From Bacteroidota bacterium (GTDB lineage: Bacteria; Bacteroidota; Bacteroidia; Chitinophagales; Chitinophagaceae): a stretch of 26,874 bases of DNA. Below are positions 1 to 7,544 of this stretch, in pieces. Where the stretch lies: NCBI GenBank assembly GCA_023440945.1, contig JAEZRL010000106.1, positions 1 through 26,874 of the forward strand, read 5' to 3'. Numbering within the stretch: position 1 is the first letter of the stretch; each line of letters starts with the position of its first letter. Below the pieces are notes generated by a model. That model saw nothing but the letters and a program-made list of their open reading frames with translations, had not been told where the DNA came from and made no database searches. The position numbers and the translations under genes are program-made.

Positions 1-426
1 GTCCGGATCTTTCCTGGCAATGTTATAAGAGGGAACGGTTTTCCATCCGCTTGTTGGCACTAAGCTCATGCTTTCTGTTCCGCCAGCGATAATACAATCT
101 GCCATGCCAGTACGAATCTTTGCAGTAGCCATTGCAATCGCTTCAAGCCCGCTTGCACAATATCGGTTGATGGTGATTCCAGGCACTTCAATATCCAATG
201 CTTTTGCCCCGATTATTCGTCCGAATTGCAATCCCTGCTCCGCTTCAGGAACCGCATTCCCAACGATAACATCGTCCACTCTTTTTGCTTCTAACTGCGG
301 AACAGATGCCATCAATCCTTTTATCACTTCAACTGCAAGATCATCAGGTCTGTAAAAACGAAATCCCCCTTTTTTTGCCTTGCCCACTGCTGTACGAAAA
401 CCGGCGATGATATAAGCTTCCTGCAT
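1..426 (-). CDS. Acetyl-CoA acyltransferase (thiolase), N-terminal part, cut by window edge
   Basis: This is the first 142 codons of a thiolase read on the minus strand from an ATG at 424-426; the rest lies outside the window. Thiolases cleave 3-ketoacyl-CoA or condense two acyl-CoAs, in beta-oxidation or acetoacetyl-CoA formation. The N-terminus MQEAYIIAGFRTAVGKAKKG is the usual start of the family. The nucleophilic cysteine is Cys90 in the motif NRYCASGLEA, followed by AGGTESMS at about 115-122, which is typical of the N-terminal thiolase domain. The catalytic His and second Cys of the C-terminal half cannot be seen. The text resembles FadA/acetyl-CoA acyltransferases of Bacteroidota, but degradative and biosynthetic thiolases cannot be separated from this half. 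It is divergent from obgE. Confidence 0.93.
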   Translation of the reverse strand, partial: MQEAYIIAGFRTAVGKAKKGGFRFYRPDDLAVEVIKGLMASVPQLEAKRVDDVIVGNAVPEAEQGLQFGRIIGAKALDIEVPGITINRYCASGLEAIAMATAKIRTGMADCIIAGGTESMSLVPTSGWKTVPSYNIARKDPD

Positions 427-550
427 AGCCACAAATTTTATTTATAAAAGTAAAGACTATTATGGATGAATGTGTTACTCAATTCTATATAAAATCTTTA
501 TTTTTTATAACGAAATGAATATTTAAGTAGTAGCCTATAAATTGAATAAT

Positions 551-620
551 GCCTTGGCCTTATTTTTCCGCAAAGCCACCAGGAGCACCAAGAAGAAACC
601 TATGAACTCTGCGTCGTTGT
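551..620. repeat. Possible degenerate dispersed intergenic repeat
   Basis: Between the divergent thiolase and obgE starts lies a GC-richer stretch. Its reverse complement reads about CTTCTTGGTGCTCCTGGTGG followed by CTTTGCGGAAAAATAAGG. Short intergenic elements of the style 'cttggtg..cttggtggcttcg' are widely scattered in bacterial genomes. Only one copy is visible here, so calling it a repeat rests on remembered resemblance and not on a comparison within the window. It is non-coding in the thiolase frame and ends just before the 5' end of the longest obgE reading frame. The remainder of 427-657 is AT-rich and should hold the two divergent promoters, which I could not pin down. Confidence 0.3.
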
Positions 621-657
621 GGGAAATAGGACAAATTCTTTAAACGATATTTGCAGG

Positions 658-1659
658 ATGGAAAAAACGAACTTCATTGATTATATCAGGATATTTTGCA
701 GAAGTGGTCATGGTGGTGCGGGCAGCAGGCATTTTATGCGTACAAAGTTTAATGCAAAAGCAGGTCCTGATGGTGGTGATGGCGGAAGAGGTGGACATAT
801 TATCTTGAAAGGGAATAAACAATTGTGGACCTTACTGCATTTGCGTTACTATAAAAATGTTATTGCAGAAAACGGTGAAGGCGGAAGCAAGAATAACAGC
901 ACTGGCAGAAATGGCAAAGATATTATTATTGAAGTGCCTTTGGGAACGATAGCCCGGGATGAAGAAACAGGTAAAATTGATGCAGAAATTTTGGAGGATG
1001 GCCAGGAAGTGATATGGCTTGCAGGCGGAAGAGGTGGTTTGGGAAACCAGCATTTTGCAACAGCAACCAATCAGGCTCCTGATTATGCGCAACCAGGTGA
1101 AGAAGGTACAGAAGCATCGAAAGTGCTTGAATTGAAAGTATTGGCAGATGTAGGTTTGGTAGGCTTTCCCAACGCCGGCAAATCAACTTTGCTTTCTGTT
1201 ATAACAGCAGCCAGACCAAAGATTGCTAATTATGCATTCACCACTTTAACGCCGCAATTGGGAATGGTAGAATACAGAGACGGTAAATCATTTTGTGTTG
1301 CTGATCTGCCGGGGATTATTGAAGGGGCTGCAGAGGGAAAAGGTTTAGGCCATCGTTTTTTACGTCATATTGAAAGAAATGCAGCGTTGTTGTTTTTGAT
1401 TCCTGCAGATAGTGAAGATCACAAAAAGGAATTTGATATTTTGGTGAATGAATTGAAAGAATATAATCCTGAAATGCTGCAGAAAGATTTTGTGATAGCT
1501 ATCAGTAAAAGTGATATGCTGGATGATGAATTGAAACAGGCGATCGAAAAAGAGTTACCCGAAAATATTCCACATGTTTTTATATCTTCTGTAACACAAC
1601 AGGGATTGGTTCAATTGAAGGATATTTTATGGAAGATATTGAATAAGCCGGTGGAGTAA
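658..1659 (+). CDS. obgE: Obg family GTPase, ribosome assembly
   Basis: ObgE/CgtA is an essential GTPase acting in 50S subunit assembly and stress control. The glycine-rich Obg fold covers about residues 1-160 (GPDGGDGGRGG at 37-47, GGRGGLGN at 123-130). The G domain follows: P-loop GFPNAGKST at 169-177, switch II DLPGI at 216-220, G4 SKSD at 283-286 in place of canonical NKxD, and G5 SSV near 310. The reading frame opens at 619, but I choose the ATG at 658. It gives MEKTNFIDYIRI, matching the normal Obg N-terminus, whereas the 13 upstream residues match nothing in the family and fall in repeat-like intergenic DNA. The product is 333 residues and lacks the variable C-terminal extension of some Obg proteins, as is common. 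It appears monocistronic, with 219 bases to the next gene. Confidence 0.96.
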   Translation: MEKTNFIDYIRIFCRSGHGGAGSRHFMRTKFNAKAGPDGGDGGRGGHIILKGNKQLWTLLHLRYYKNVIAENGEGGSKNNSTGRNGKDIIIEVPLGTIARDEETGKIDAEILEDGQEVIWLAGGRGGLGNQHFATATNQAPDYAQPGEEGTEASKVLELKVLADVGLVGFPNAGKSTLLSVITAARPKIANYAFTTLTPQLGMVEYRDGKSFCVADLPGIIEGAAEGKGLGHRFLRHIERNAALLFLIPADSEDHKKEFDILVNELKEYNPEMLQKDFVIAISKSDMLDDELKQAIEKELPENIPHVFISSVTQQGLVQLKDILWKILNKPVE

Positions 1660-1878
1660 CTGGGGCACTTCCATTTCTCCAAATGTATTATGAATAGGAT
1701 TATATTACTTTGCTTTGAATCAAGCGTATATAGTAATTATCAGTCTTTAAAAACAAATTTTAAAAATCACATTTGAATAACGGATAACTGATAAAGAGTG
1801 AAGTAAACTTATACATGATTTCCATTTCCTCTTCATGAAAAATATTCACTTAATCTCCTCGTGCTGTAACTTCAATGC

Positions 1879-4101
1879 ATGAGAAAATACCTTTTATTAA
1901 TTGCTTTAACTCCTTTTGTGTTATGCGCACAGGAGAAAAACATTACCGGTTTTACTTCAGCCAACGCTTCTGCTCAACTTGCGCTTGAACAAAAATTTGA
2001 TGCAGGATTAAGCAGTGCAAGTATCGGGCAAAACATTAAAACTTTTTCTGCAAAACCACATAATCTCGGATCGCCGGGAAGCAAAGAAAATGCGGAGCAA
2101 TTATTAAGCTTATTCAAAAGCTGGGGTTGGGATGCACGTATTGACACATACAAGGTTTTATTTCCTACCCCAAAAGAAAGATTGCTTGAAATGACAGCTC
2201 CCACAAAGTATAAAGCTTTGCTGAAAGAGCCTGCATTAAAAGAAGATGCAACATCGGGGCAGGAAGGACAATTACCACCTTACAATGCTTTTAGCGCGGA
2301 TGGTGATGTTACCGGCGATCTTGTTTTTGTGAATTACGGTTTGCCTTCTGATTATGAAGAACTGGATAAGATTGGTGTTGATGTGAAAGGCAAAGTTGTT
2401 ATTGCAAAATATGGACGAAGCTGGAGAGGTATTAAACCAAAAGTGGCGCAGGAACATGGAGCAATTGGATGTATTATTTATTCTGATCCGGCGGATGATG
2501 GTTATACGCAGGGAGACGTTTATCCTAAAGGTGCTTTTAAAAATGAATATGGCGTGCAGCGGGGCAGCGTTATGGATATGCCTGTTTATCCCGGAGATCC
2601 TTTAACGCCAAACGTAGGTGCAACAGAAAATGCACAGAGACTAGATCGCTCACAGGCTGCAACCATTTTAAAAATTCCTGTTTTACCCATTAGTTATCAT
2701 GATGCAAAACCTTTAATGCAGGCTTTGGAAGGACCCGTTGCACCAGGTGGCTGGGCGGGTACGTTGCCCATCACTTATCATATTGGAGGAAATGGAAAAA
2801 CACAGGTGCATTTGAAAGTTGCTTTCAACTGGGATATTGTGCCTTGTTACGATGTCATCGCATTGATGAAAGGCTCTCAGTATCCCGATGAATGGATAAT
2901 AAGAGGTAATCATCATGATGCATGGGTAAATGGAGCAGGTGATCCGGTGAGCGGATTATCAGCGATGCTGGAAGAAGCAAAGTCAATTGGTGCATTGGTT
3001 AAAAACGGATGGAAGCCAAAAAGAACTTTGGTTTATTGTGCCTGGGATGGAGAAGAGCCGGCATTGTTGGGTTCAACTGAATGGGTGGAAGATCATGCGA
3101 AAGAACTGCAGCAGAAAGGCGTTGTTTACATTAATTCAGATGGCAATGGACGAGGCTTTTTAGATGCAGGGGGATCGCATGCTTTAGAACCTTTAATGGA
3201 TGAAATAGCAAAGGATGTTATCGACCCTCAAACAAAAGTAAGCGTGTTTGAAAGAAGAAAAGCCTCCGAAGCAGTGAATGCGTCATCAACAAAGGAAAAG
3301 CAAGAAATTTTAGACAGAGATAAACTCAGGTTGGATGCATTAGGATCAGGTTCTGATTTTTCTCCCTTTCTTCAGCACATTGCAGTTCCTTCTTTAAATC
3401 TTGGTTATGGAGGAGAAGACAGAGGCGGCGAATATCATTCTATCTATGATTCTTATGATGACTATGTTCGCTTCAAAGATCCGGGTTTCCAGTATGGTGT
3501 TACGTTGGCTCAAACAGCGGGAAGAGCAGTATTAAGAATGGCAAATGCTGATGTGCTGCCATTTGATTTTAATAGACTTTATTCAACAGTTGATAGTTAT
3601 GTGAATGAATTACAAGACCTATTGAAAAGTACACGCGAAAAGACAAATGTTGAAAATAATTTGATCAAAGACAGTATTTATGTATTAGCCTCAGATCCAA
3701 CGAAAAAATTTGTAGTTCCTGCAGTGAAAGAGGATGTCCCTTATCTTGACTTTTCACCACTGCAAAATGCACTCGCACACTTGAAGGAAAGTACTGATTC
3801 TTTGAAGACTGTTGTAGATCAGGCTATCGCTGCTAATACACAAAATGATGCCTTGAATAGAAAGTTATACCAGGCAGAACAACAACTCTTATCAGAAAAT
3901 GGATTGCCGCGAAGAAGCTGGTATCGGCATACATTATATGCTCCGGGTTTTTATACTGGTTATGGTGTAAAAACAATGCCGGGTGTTCGTGAAGGAATTG
4001 AAGAACGTCAATGGAAAGAAGCGCAGCAACAGATAAACACGGATGCAGCAGCGATTGAAAAGCTTGCGGAATATCTCGTTGACGCAACAGAAAATGACTG
4101 A
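1879..4101 (+). CDS. Secreted M28 metallopeptidase, glutamate carboxypeptidase II-like
   Basis: This is a 740-residue secreted dizinc exopeptidase of the PSMA/transferrin-receptor-like branch of M28. Residues 1-17 form a signal peptide (MRKYLLLIALTPFVLCAQ). A protease-associated domain occupies roughly 130-300, the M28 catalytic domain about 320-560, and a C-terminal helical TFR-type dimerisation domain about 590-735. By alignment from memory with human GCPII, the zinc ligands are H345, D355, E393, D421 and H520, and the catalytic glutamate is E392 (WDGEEPALLGSTEW). All are intact, so it should be active. The likely role is release of C-terminal acidic or other amino acids from peptides in the periplasm or outside the cell. 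The exact substrate cannot be read from sequence. A second M28 gene follows after 12 bases, so the two are probably cotranscribed. Confidence 0.93.
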   Translation: MRKYLLLIALTPFVLCAQEKNITGFTSANASAQLALEQKFDAGLSSASIGQNIKTFSAKPHNLGSPGSKENAEQLLSLFKSWGWDARIDTYKVLFPTPKERLLEMTAPTKYKALLKEPALKEDATSGQEGQLPPYNAFSADGDVTGDLVFVNYGLPSDYEELDKIGVDVKGKVVIAKYGRSWRGIKPKVAQEHGAIGCIIYSDPADDGYTQGDVYPKGAFKNEYGVQRGSVMDMPVYPGDPLTPNVGATENAQRLDRSQAATILKIPVLPISYHDAKPLMQALEGPVAPGGWAGTLPITYHIGGNGKTQVHLKVAFNWDIVPCYDVIALMKGSQYPDEWIIRGNHHDAWVNGAGDPVSGLSAMLEEAKSIGALVKNGWKPKRTLVYCAWDGEEPALLGSTEWVEDHAKELQQKGVVYINSDGNGRGFLDAGGSHALEPLMDEIAKDVIDPQTKVSVFERRKASEAVNASSTKEKQEILDRDKLRLDALGSGSDFSPFLQHIAVPSLNLGYGGEDRGGEYHSIYDSYDDYVRFKDPGFQYGVTLAQTAGRAVLRMANADVLPFDFNRLYSTVDSYVNELQDLLKSTREKTNVENNLIKDSIYVLASDPTKKFVVPAVKEDVPYLDFSPLQNALAHLKESTDSLKTVVDQAIAANTQNDALNRKLYQAEQQLLSENGLPRRSWYRHTLYAPGFYTGYGVKTMPGVREGIEERQWKEAQQQINTDAAAIEKLAEYLVDATEND

Positions 4102-4113
4102 TAGTTAAAATCA

Positions 4114-5785
4114 ATGTTTCGAAAAAACTTATCTATGAGATATAACACCTTTAGCGCCTTTGTTCTTGCTTTCATTGTCTTGACTGTTTCTTGTAAACAA
4201 GAGGATAAAAATAGTACTGATCAAACCTCTCCGTTTAGTAAAGACAGTTTAGCAAAATACATCCAGGTACTTGCTTCGGATTCTTTCCAGGGACGAAAAC
4301 CTTTTACGGTTGGAGAAACAAGAACAGTTGAATACCCTCGAAAGAAAATTTAAAGAGATGGGCCTCGAACCGGGAAATAACGGTAGTTATGCGCAGGATG
4401 TTCCAATGGTTGATATCACAGCAACTGCTGATCCTGTAATGAAAGTGGAAGCGCCTTCTGGCAGCTTTGAATTGCACAATACCACCGATTATGTGGTAGG
4501 AACAGAAAGAACCGATGCTGTTATTTCTCTGGATAAAGATGAATTGGTATTTGCAGGCTTTGGCATTGTTGCACCTGAATACAACTGGAACGATTATGCG
4601 GGTATTGATGTGAAAGGAAAAGTAGTTCTGGTGCTCGTTAATGATCCCGGTTTTCAGTCTGGCGATTCAACTTTATTCAAGGGTAATACAATGACCTATT
4701 ACGGGCGATGGACGTACAAGTTTGAAGAAGCCGAAAGGCAAGGTGCAAAAGCTTGCCTTATCATTCATAACACCGCTGCGGCTTCTTATCCTTTCAGTGT
4801 TTTGCAAACTTCGTATGGCTCTTCCAATATGTTTTTAGATACAAGAGGCAGCAACGATTATCATTTGGCACTGCAGGGCTGGATTACAGGTGATGCTGCA
4901 AACAAATTATTACAAGCGGCGGGCAAAGACAGTAGTCTCATCGCTTCAGCGCATAAAAGAGGCTTTAAAGCAGTTCCGCTCAACGAGAAACTTTCAACAA
5001 AAGTGCGGGTAAAAGCAGTGTATAATAAATCGAAAAATGTGATCGCTAAACTCACCGGCATCAAACATCCGGACGAATACGTTGTTTATACTGCACATTG
5101 GGATCATTTTGGTATTGGTAAACCGGATGCAAAAGGCGATTCCATTTTCAACGGTGCACTGGATAATGCAAGTGGAACTGCAGCTTTGCTTGAAATGGCA
5201 AGGGCTTTTGCAAACGAAAAACCAAAGCCTGAACGAACTATTATTTTTCTTGCCGTAACAGCAGAAGAGCAGGGGCTGCTAGGCAGCGCTTATTATGCCC
5301 AGCATCCTGTTTATCCTTTAAATAAAACATTGGCTGAACTGAATATGGATGTAATTAATGTCTGGGGCAGAACAAAAGATATAAGTATTGCGGGGCAGGG
5401 ACAATCAGAGCTTGAAGATTATCTATTGAAAGAAGCGCAAAAACAGGGTCGGTATATTGCACCTGAAGCGCATCCCGAAGCAGGGCATTATTTTCGATCT
5501 GATCATTTCAATTTTGCAAAAGCCGGCGTGCCTGCACTCAACGCAGCAAGCGGTGTTGATGATGCAGAAAAAGGGAAAGATTATGGCAGGCAGTTGGAAG
5601 ATGATTACAATGAACATCGCTATCACCAGCCTTCAGATGAATACAACCCGGCCTGGACTTTCGAAGGCGCAATACAAGACATGCAAATTCTTTTCAATAT
5701 TGGCAACAAGGTAGCGTCAGCGGAAAAATGGCCTGAATGGAAAGAAGGATCTGAATTCAAAGCGATCCGCGAAAAGAGTAAATGA
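4114..5785 (+). pseudogene. M28 aminopeptidase-like lipoprotein, interrupted by a +1 frameshift
   Basis: Two reading frames together make one M28 peptidase. The first (from 4114, stopping at 4353) encodes a lipoprotein-type signal ending LTVSC and the family N-terminal motif LASDSFQGRKPFTVGE. The second frame continues LERKFKEMGLEPGN and carries the catalytic domain to 5785. The switch occurs at the CCC of positions 4335-4337. Removing one C turns TAC CCT CGA into TAC CTC GAA and restores EYLERKFKEMGLEPG, exactly the expected family text. Zinc and catalytic motifs downstream are intact: AHWDHFG, GALDNASGTAALLE, AEEQGLLGSA, ELNMDVI and YFRSDHFNFAKAGVP. The otherwise clean sequence suggests either a recent mutation or a base-calling error. 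The translation start may instead be 4135 (MRYNTFSAFV). It is probably cotranscribed with the upstream M28 gene. Confidence 0.88.
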
Positions 5786-6112
5786 GTTTTTTGGGATGAG
5801 CTGTAGAAATACTACCAAGGCTTTGTTGTGTCACTCACTTCAAGGCCTTATTCTTTATTCAACAAAGAACAAATAAGACCAAATAGCTCCGCAATAGCAT
5901 AAGGCATCAGCATAAAAAGATGTTTATGAAGCCGATCTTTTTATCATTCATTCTTACGGCTGTTTTAACCATTCAATAGAACAAAGACTTTATTCTTCCC
6001 TTCAAAATTCCTCCCACTAAAAAAACTGATTAAACTCATGCTTCCCGTTGACCGCTGTTTGGTACGACGGCATTTTAAAAAAATACATTTGATATTCTAA
6101 AATGCTTAGAGC
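5786..6112. other. 327-base stretch with no intact gene
   Basis: This AT-rich gap separates the frameshifted peptidase from the small gene at 6113. It holds a copy of a dispersed repeat near its start (listed separately) and a 19-codon open frame at 5920-5979 with a signal-peptide-like composition (MFMKPIFLSFILTAVLTIQ). That frame stops at TAG and, read through, continues for 17 more codons to a TAA at 6031. It may be a remnant of a lost secreted-protein gene. A short inverted repeat, ATGCT-tag-AGCAT, lies at about 6102-6114 over the start of the next gene. I see no clear terminator after the peptidase. Confidence 0.5.
5803..5868 (+). repeat. Dispersed 3'-flank repeat, copy A
   Basis: This copy shares a 19-base identical core, TTTGTTGTGTCACTCACTT (5822-5840), with an inverted copy at 23001-23066. 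Similarity extends outward without a gap. An AGCTG motif lies the same 23 bases before the TTTG in both copies. After the core, both read about TT-TTCTTT-TTCA-CAAA with single-base changes and the same spacing. The copy begins about 20 bases after the stop of the M28 peptidase and points in the direction of that gene. The boundaries are estimated by eye. Confidence 0.75.
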
Positions 6113-6472
6113 ATGAAACTGAAAATAGGAAAAGGCGAGACCATTAAAAATATACAGCAGTCATTTAATAATATATACCCGTTTTTGAAGATTGAATTTG
6201 TACGCAAAAAGGCTTTACAAAAAGAAAAGTTAGATGTGAATGAATGCATTATTTTGCCATTTGATGAGCCGACTGTTGATATTGATATCAACAGTGATCA
6301 AACGGTGAAAAGCCTTGAAACGGAGTTCAAAACGAAAGCAAATATGGATATAAAAGTGTATCGCCGTTTCTGTAATGTTTGGATAGAAACAACTTTAACG
6401 GATGATTGGACACTCGAACAACAAAACACTGAAGGCCGTCTGTTAAGTGAATTGAACCGCCTTGTTAGCTGA
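6113..6472 (+). CDS. Small conserved-looking cytosolic protein, function unknown
   Basis: I do not recognise a named family for this 119-residue protein, although its style (MKLKIGKGETIKNIQQSFNN, then PFLKIEF) recalls uncharacterised Bacteroidota proteins. It has no signal peptide, membrane segment or cysteine-rich metal site; its single Cys45 and Cys108 are isolated. The C-terminal part WIETTLTDDWTLEQQN is tryptophan-rich and looks structured. It is convergent with the response regulator gene: its TGA ends at 6472 and the opposing TAG begins at 6474, so the transcripts must overlap. Its upstream region is AT-rich without a clear promoter. Coding status is supported by a full-length open frame with normal composition and by the tight convergent fit. 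Confidence 0.75.
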   Translation: MKLKIGKGETIKNIQQSFNNIYPFLKIEFVRKKALQKEKLDVNECIILPFDEPTVDIDINSDQTVKSLETEFKTKANMDIKVYRRFCNVWIETTLTDDWTLEQQNTEGRLLSELNRLVS

Positions 6473-6473
6473 T

Positions 6474-7532
6474 CTAATACGGTAGATTTCTCAGTTTTTG
6501 CTCATTCAAAATTTTTACTTTGCCTGCCTGTAAACTTATTAATCCTTCCGATTTAAAATCTGCCAGCGTTCTTATCAATGATTCCGTTGCAACGCCAATT
6601 GCCTGCGCCATGTGTTCTCTCGATAAACTTATTTCCGTATCAGGCTCGGTAGGTGTTTTGAATTTGTCAATCAGTTTTACCAAACCATGTGCTACTTTTT
6701 TCCTTAAAGAATTGTAAGCTAGATTTACAAGATCTTCCTGCTTCTCCAATATATCGTGAGTTATCAGTTTTATAAATTCTCTTGATACTTGCGAATCGCT
6801 GTTAATGAGATTTTTAAAATCTTCCACCGGAATCAACATCATTTCAGAATCTTCAAGCGTCTCGGCATTGTCTTTATAATTTGTTTCTTTTAAAATAGGA
6901 AGATAACCGAAGAAATCACCTGCTGTAAAAATGTTGGTGATCAATTCTTTTCCGTCTTCGCTTGTTTTAAAATTTTTAACCTTGCCGCTGATGATATAAT
7001 AAAGTGCTTTTGGTTTTTGTCCTTCAGAATAGATCGCATGTTTTTTCCGGTAGTTATAAACGATGTTACTGTTTTCTGTCAGTCTTAAAATACCATTCTG
7101 TTGCGCCTGGTTCAAAAGCTCGTTTACCTGTTGTGCTTCGCCACTGTATTTCTGTTTAAGACTCTCCGCTTTTTTCAATCGCACCTCAATCGCATTCAAT
7201 AATTCAATACCATCAAAAGGTTTGGTTAAATAATCATCAGCTCCTAATTCCATTCCTTTACGCAGATCTGCTTTTTCTGATTTTGCAGTGAGAAAAATAA
7301 AAGGAATAGTAGCTGTTTCTTCATGCTTGCTTAATAAATGCAGCACTCCATAACCATCCAGAACGGGCATCATTATATCGCAAACGATCAAATCAGGTTT
7401 GTGTTCAATAGCAGCTTCCACACCCGTTTTCCCATTCGGTGCGGTTAGCACTTTATAATTTGATAGTTCCAGTATTTCTGCTGTGTTCTCTCTTACTTCA
7501 TCATTATCTTCTATTATCAAAATTTTCTTCAT
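6474..7532 (-). CDS. Response regulator: receiver fused to a CRP/FNR-type sensor and helix-turn-helix
   Basis: The protein has 352 residues. Residues 1-120 form a CheY-type receiver with acidic pocket E8/D9, phospho-acceptor D52 (IVCDIMMP), T82 and K104 (LTKPFDG). Residues about 150-262 form a cyclic-nucleotide-binding-like beta-barrel (IISGKVKNFKTSEDGKE, FTAGDFFGYLPIL). Residues about 270-345 form a CRP-type winged helix, with a recognition helix containing E317 and R321 (VATESLIRTLADFKSEGLI). E317 and R321 align with FNR E209 and R213, while the FNR serine between them is Ile here. There is no N-terminal FNR-type iron-sulfur cysteine cluster, so redox sensing must come from elsewhere, presumably by phosphorylation. 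It lies 12 bases after the histidine kinase, with which it surely pairs, and next to the cbb3 operon. A role in controlling that operon is inferred. Confidence 0.9.
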   Translation of the reverse strand: MKKILIIEDNDEVRENTAEILELSNYKVLTAPNGKTGVEAAIEHKPDLIVCDIMMPVLDGYGVLHLLSKHEETATIPFIFLTAKSEKADLRKGMELGADDYLTKPFDGIELLNAIEVRLKKAESLKQKYSGEAQQVNELLNQAQQNGILRLTENSNIVYNYRKKHAIYSEGQKPKALYYIISGKVKNFKTSEDGKELITNIFTAGDFFGYLPILKETNYKDNAETLEDSEMMLIPVEDFKNLINSDSQVSREFIKLITHDILEKQEDLVNLAYNSLRKKVAHGLVKLIDKFKTPTEPDTEISLSREHMAQAIGVATESLIRTLADFKSEGLISLQAGKVKILNEQKLRNLPY

Positions 7533-7544
7533 AAAACGGTTTTT

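Noticed and set aside
68..355. Open frame of 95 codons on the plus strand
   Set aside because: Antisense to the thiolase, whose catalytic cysteine motif is clear; no independent support.
4320..4360. Programmed ribosomal frameshifting in the M28 gene
   Set aside because: No slippery heptamer, no internal Shine-Dalgarno-like stimulator and no obvious downstream hairpin; mutation or sequence error is simpler.
6474..7532. FNR-type iron-sulfur oxygen sensor
   Set aside because: The N-terminus is a receiver domain and the cysteine cluster needed for an FNR 4Fe-4S centre is missing.
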